From: an uncultured Taibaiella sp. | Lineage (GTDB): Bacteria > Bacteroidota > Bacteroidia > Chitinophagales > Chitinophagaceae | DNA length: 16,449 bases | Direction of reading: 5' to 3' | NCBI GenBank assembly: GCA_946886975.1 | Contig: CAMPJV010000018.1 | Span: 1-16,449, forward strand | Part shown: one piece after another, positions 14,954 to 16,449 of the stretch | Layout of the letters: each line of letters opens with the position of its first letter | How positions within the stretch are numbered: the stretch's first letter is position 1 | Translations under genes and position numbers: made by a program | Notes under the pieces: generated by a model | The model's input: only the letters and a program-made list of their open reading frames with translations | Database searches by the model: none | What the model was told of the DNA's origin: nothing

Positions 14954-15417
14954 TCTTTGCGGAGGCACATATATCAGTAAATAAATCATTCATACTGTCG
15001 GTTTGTTAGCGGAGGTGTTGGGGATGGGGCATGTTGGTAACAGTCAGGAAAAATCCGGTATGATGTTTTGCGACGAAATAGGAGGAGTGTTCGCGGGAGT
15101 TACTCTTTTAATTTGATTCAAAGAATAAGAGTTTCGAGAATTTGACGAAGAAGTTATCCTTTTTCGGTGTGAGTTTGTGTGGAGAGAGGCATTATAACCG
15201 ATTGATTATACTCACCTTATCCTCAATTGGATATTGGCGTATCATTTTGTACGTTTTGGTTTGGGGCTTGTTAACAGCGATCCCGGATACTAAGGTTTGA
15301 GTATTTGTTCACACTGAGGTTTATCCACTTACCAACAGATTTATGTGGGAATGCATTAGGTACGGCCTGCCATTGTGTGAACTACGCTTCGTTTCCTGAT
15401 CTACTGTTTATTTCTTT

Positions 15418-15425
15418 TAGATTTG
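15418..15425 (+). promoter_or_regulatory. Weak candidate -7 element for nadA
   Basis: TAGATTTG matches TAnnTTTG and would give a leader of about 84 nt before the nadA ATG at 15513. No TTTG lies at the right distance upstream. I recognise no known NAD riboswitch in the leader. Confidence 0.25.
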
Positions 15426-15512
15426 CAATGTGGATTGGAGATTTGTTTCCCCAACTTCACAGACCTAATTAGTAATAGTTCTTTTTTAAAAAGCTATTTA
15501 TTCTTTATTGTT

Positions 15513-16449
15513 ATGGATGTGAATATTGAGCGCGCTCTTGAGCAAATTGAGGAAAAAGGGTTTTTGGACGTGGAGATTGATCCGAGACTGGATTTGTTTG
15601 GTGAGATTGAGCGATTGAAGAAGGAGAAGAATGCGATTATTTTGGCTCACTACTACCAGGAGCCGGACATACAGGATGTGGCGGACTTTATCGGGGATAG
15701 CCTTGGCCTGGCACAGGAAGCTGCAAGGACTACGGCGGACGTGATAGTTTTTGCGGGCGTACATTTTATGGCTGAAACAGCCAAGATTTTGAACCCTAAT
15801 AAAAAGGTGCTTCTTCCTGATCTTAAGGCGGGGTGCTCACTGAGCGATAGCTGTCCGCCTCCCATTTTTAAAGCATTTAAGGAGAAGCACCCGGACCATG
15901 TGGTGATTTCGTATATTAATTGCTCTGCTGGGATAAAAGCGTTGAGTGATATCATATGTACATCTTCGAATGCTATGCAGATCGTAAAGAGTTTGCCTGA
16001 GGACCAGAAGATTATATTTGCCCCTGATAAAAACCTTGGGGGGTATATTAACAGGAAGACGGGTAGGAATATGGTGCTGTGGAACGGGGCGTGTATGGTG
16101 CATGAGATATTTTCATTGGAGAAGATAACGAGGTTGAAACTGCGTCATCCAGATGCAAAGTTTATTGCTCATCCCGAGTGTGAGGAGGCTGTGCTGCGGC
16201 TGGCTGATTTTATAGGTTCTACAAGTCAGCTTATTAAGTATACATACGAAAGTGATGCGCAAACCTTTTTGGTAGGAACAGAGGCGGGTATATTACACCA
16301 GATGCGGCAGAAGAGCCCATCCAAGACGTTTATACCGGCGCCACCTGACAATGCCTGTGCGTGTAATGATTGTCCGCATATGAAGCTGAATACTCTCGAG
16401 AAGCTTTACCTGAGCATGCGCTACGGAGCCCCAGAGGTAACTATGGATG
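15513..16449 (+). CDS. nadA: Quinolinate synthase NadA, C-terminal end outside window
   Basis: The frame from ATG at 15513 gives 312 codons and runs off the window about 20 residues short of the usual length. NadA condenses iminoaspartate with dihydroxyacetone phosphate to quinolinate in de novo NAD synthesis, using an oxygen-sensitive [4Fe-4S] cluster. Motifs in order: [22 protein letters not shown] (from residue 42), [13 protein letters not shown] (83-95), [10 protein letters not shown] with C108, [19 protein letters not shown] (136-154), [18 protein letters not shown] with C194, AHPECEEAV, and [10 protein letters not shown] (282-291). C108, C194 and C287 align with the three cluster ligands of the E. 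coli enzyme. Spacing of 86 and 93 residues agrees well. No nadB or nadC is visible yet; they could follow beyond the edge. It is divergent from ppiD across the long non-coding region. Confidence 0.96.
   Translation, partial: MDVNIERALEQIEEKGFLDVEIDPRLDLFGEIERLKKEKNAIILAHYYQEPDIQDVADFIGDSLGLAQEAARTTADVIVFAGVHFMAETAKILNPNKKVLLPDLKAGCSLSDSCPPPIFKAFKEKHPDHVVISYINCSAGIKALSDIICTSSNAMQIVKSLPEDQKIIFAPDKNLGGYINRKTGRNMVLWNGACMVHEIFSLEKITRLKLRHPDAKFIAHPECEEAVLRLADFIGSTSQLIKYTYESDAQTFLVGTEAGILHQMRQKSPSKTFIPAPPDNACACNDCPHMKLNTLEKLYLSMRYGAPEVTMD

Larger units (their letters stand above)
14640..15512. other. 873-bp non-coding region between divergent ppiD and nadA
   Basis: I find no convincing gene here. 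From left to right it holds the ppiD promoter, an AT-rich stretch (about 14736-14765), a G-rich purine-biased stretch on the plus strand (14767-14880) with a possible G-quadruplex, and six tandem 11-bp units (14888-14953). Then come an imperfect hairpin ACTCTT/AAGAGT (15102-15132) enclosing TTTGATTCAAA, and the nadA upstream zone. Scattered near-matches to the DnaA box TTATCCACA occur at 14801-14809 (complement), 14868-14876 (complement), 15217-15225, 15321-15329 and 15429-15437 (complement); the best have one mismatch. It is by far the longest gene-free stretch in the window, against a typical gap of 5-180 bp. Confidence 0.7.

Noticed and set aside
15307..15382. Inverted repeat GTTCACAC / GTGTGAAC with 60-bp spacing
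   Set aside because: Only 8 bp long and widely spaced; plausible by chance in a region this size.
14640..15512. Chromosomal replication origin
   Set aside because: AT-rich DNA, repeats and DnaA-like boxes are present, but no box is an exact TTATCCACA. Hand counts of several lines show G at least equal to C on the plus strand on both sides, so I see no skew switch, and no dnaA or dnaN is nearby. Kept only as something to test by whole-genome skew.

Overview
This window is an ordinary chromosomal stretch of a Bacteroidota genome, most likely Chitinophagaceae or a close relative. Evidence for this: protein families typical of the phylum (a VQN-motif Wzx-type flippase, DUF2480, DUF502 beside serC and DUF1015, a DUF7033-type deacetylase); upstream regions carrying the Bacteroidota -7 element TAnnTTTG, with one full TTTG-N18-TAnnTTTG match before ppiD; and little Shine-Dalgarno signal. 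The genus cannot be fixed from the sequence. No tRNA, rRNA, CRISPR array, transposase or phage gene was recognised.

Left end (1-3454): surface polysaccharide genes. A GT4 glycosyltransferase and a truncated GT-C-type membrane protein run leftward, and a Wzx-type flippase runs rightward from the same 62-bp divergent spacer. Together they look like part of an exopolysaccharide or O-antigen-like locus that continues off the left edge.

Central leftward cluster (7422 to 3464): DUF502 membrane protein, SerC, DUF1015 and an aldo/keto reductase. They overlap or are separated by 17-26 bp, so they are probably one operon. SerC is the second enzyme of serine synthesis. No serA (first enzyme) is present, although as I recall it often accompanies this pair in the phylum. 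The DUF1015 protein is therefore the interesting partner.

Rightward pair (7599-10315): an orphan LutB-like iron-sulfur protein (no lutA or lutC beside it) and a divergent NodB-like deacetylase. A compact hairpin separates them from a convergent secreted L,D-transpeptidase. A DtxR/MntR-type metalloregulator is divergent from the transpeptidase and convergent with a DUF2480 gene.

Right end (11881-16449): DUF2480, a strong terminator-like hairpin, and a PpiD/SurA-like periplasmic folding factor run leftward. nadA (quinolinate synthase) starts rightward and is cut by the window edge only about 20 residues short of the family length. Between ppiD and nadA lies an 873-bp non-coding region, the only part of the window with unexplained structure. 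It holds six in-phase 11-bp tandem units rich in the normally rare CTAG tetramer, a GGG-run cluster able to form a G-quadruplex, and several near-matches to DnaA boxes.

I found no convincing new multi-gene system. The best candidates for a second look are the ppiD-nadA non-coding region and the serC-DUF1015 association.
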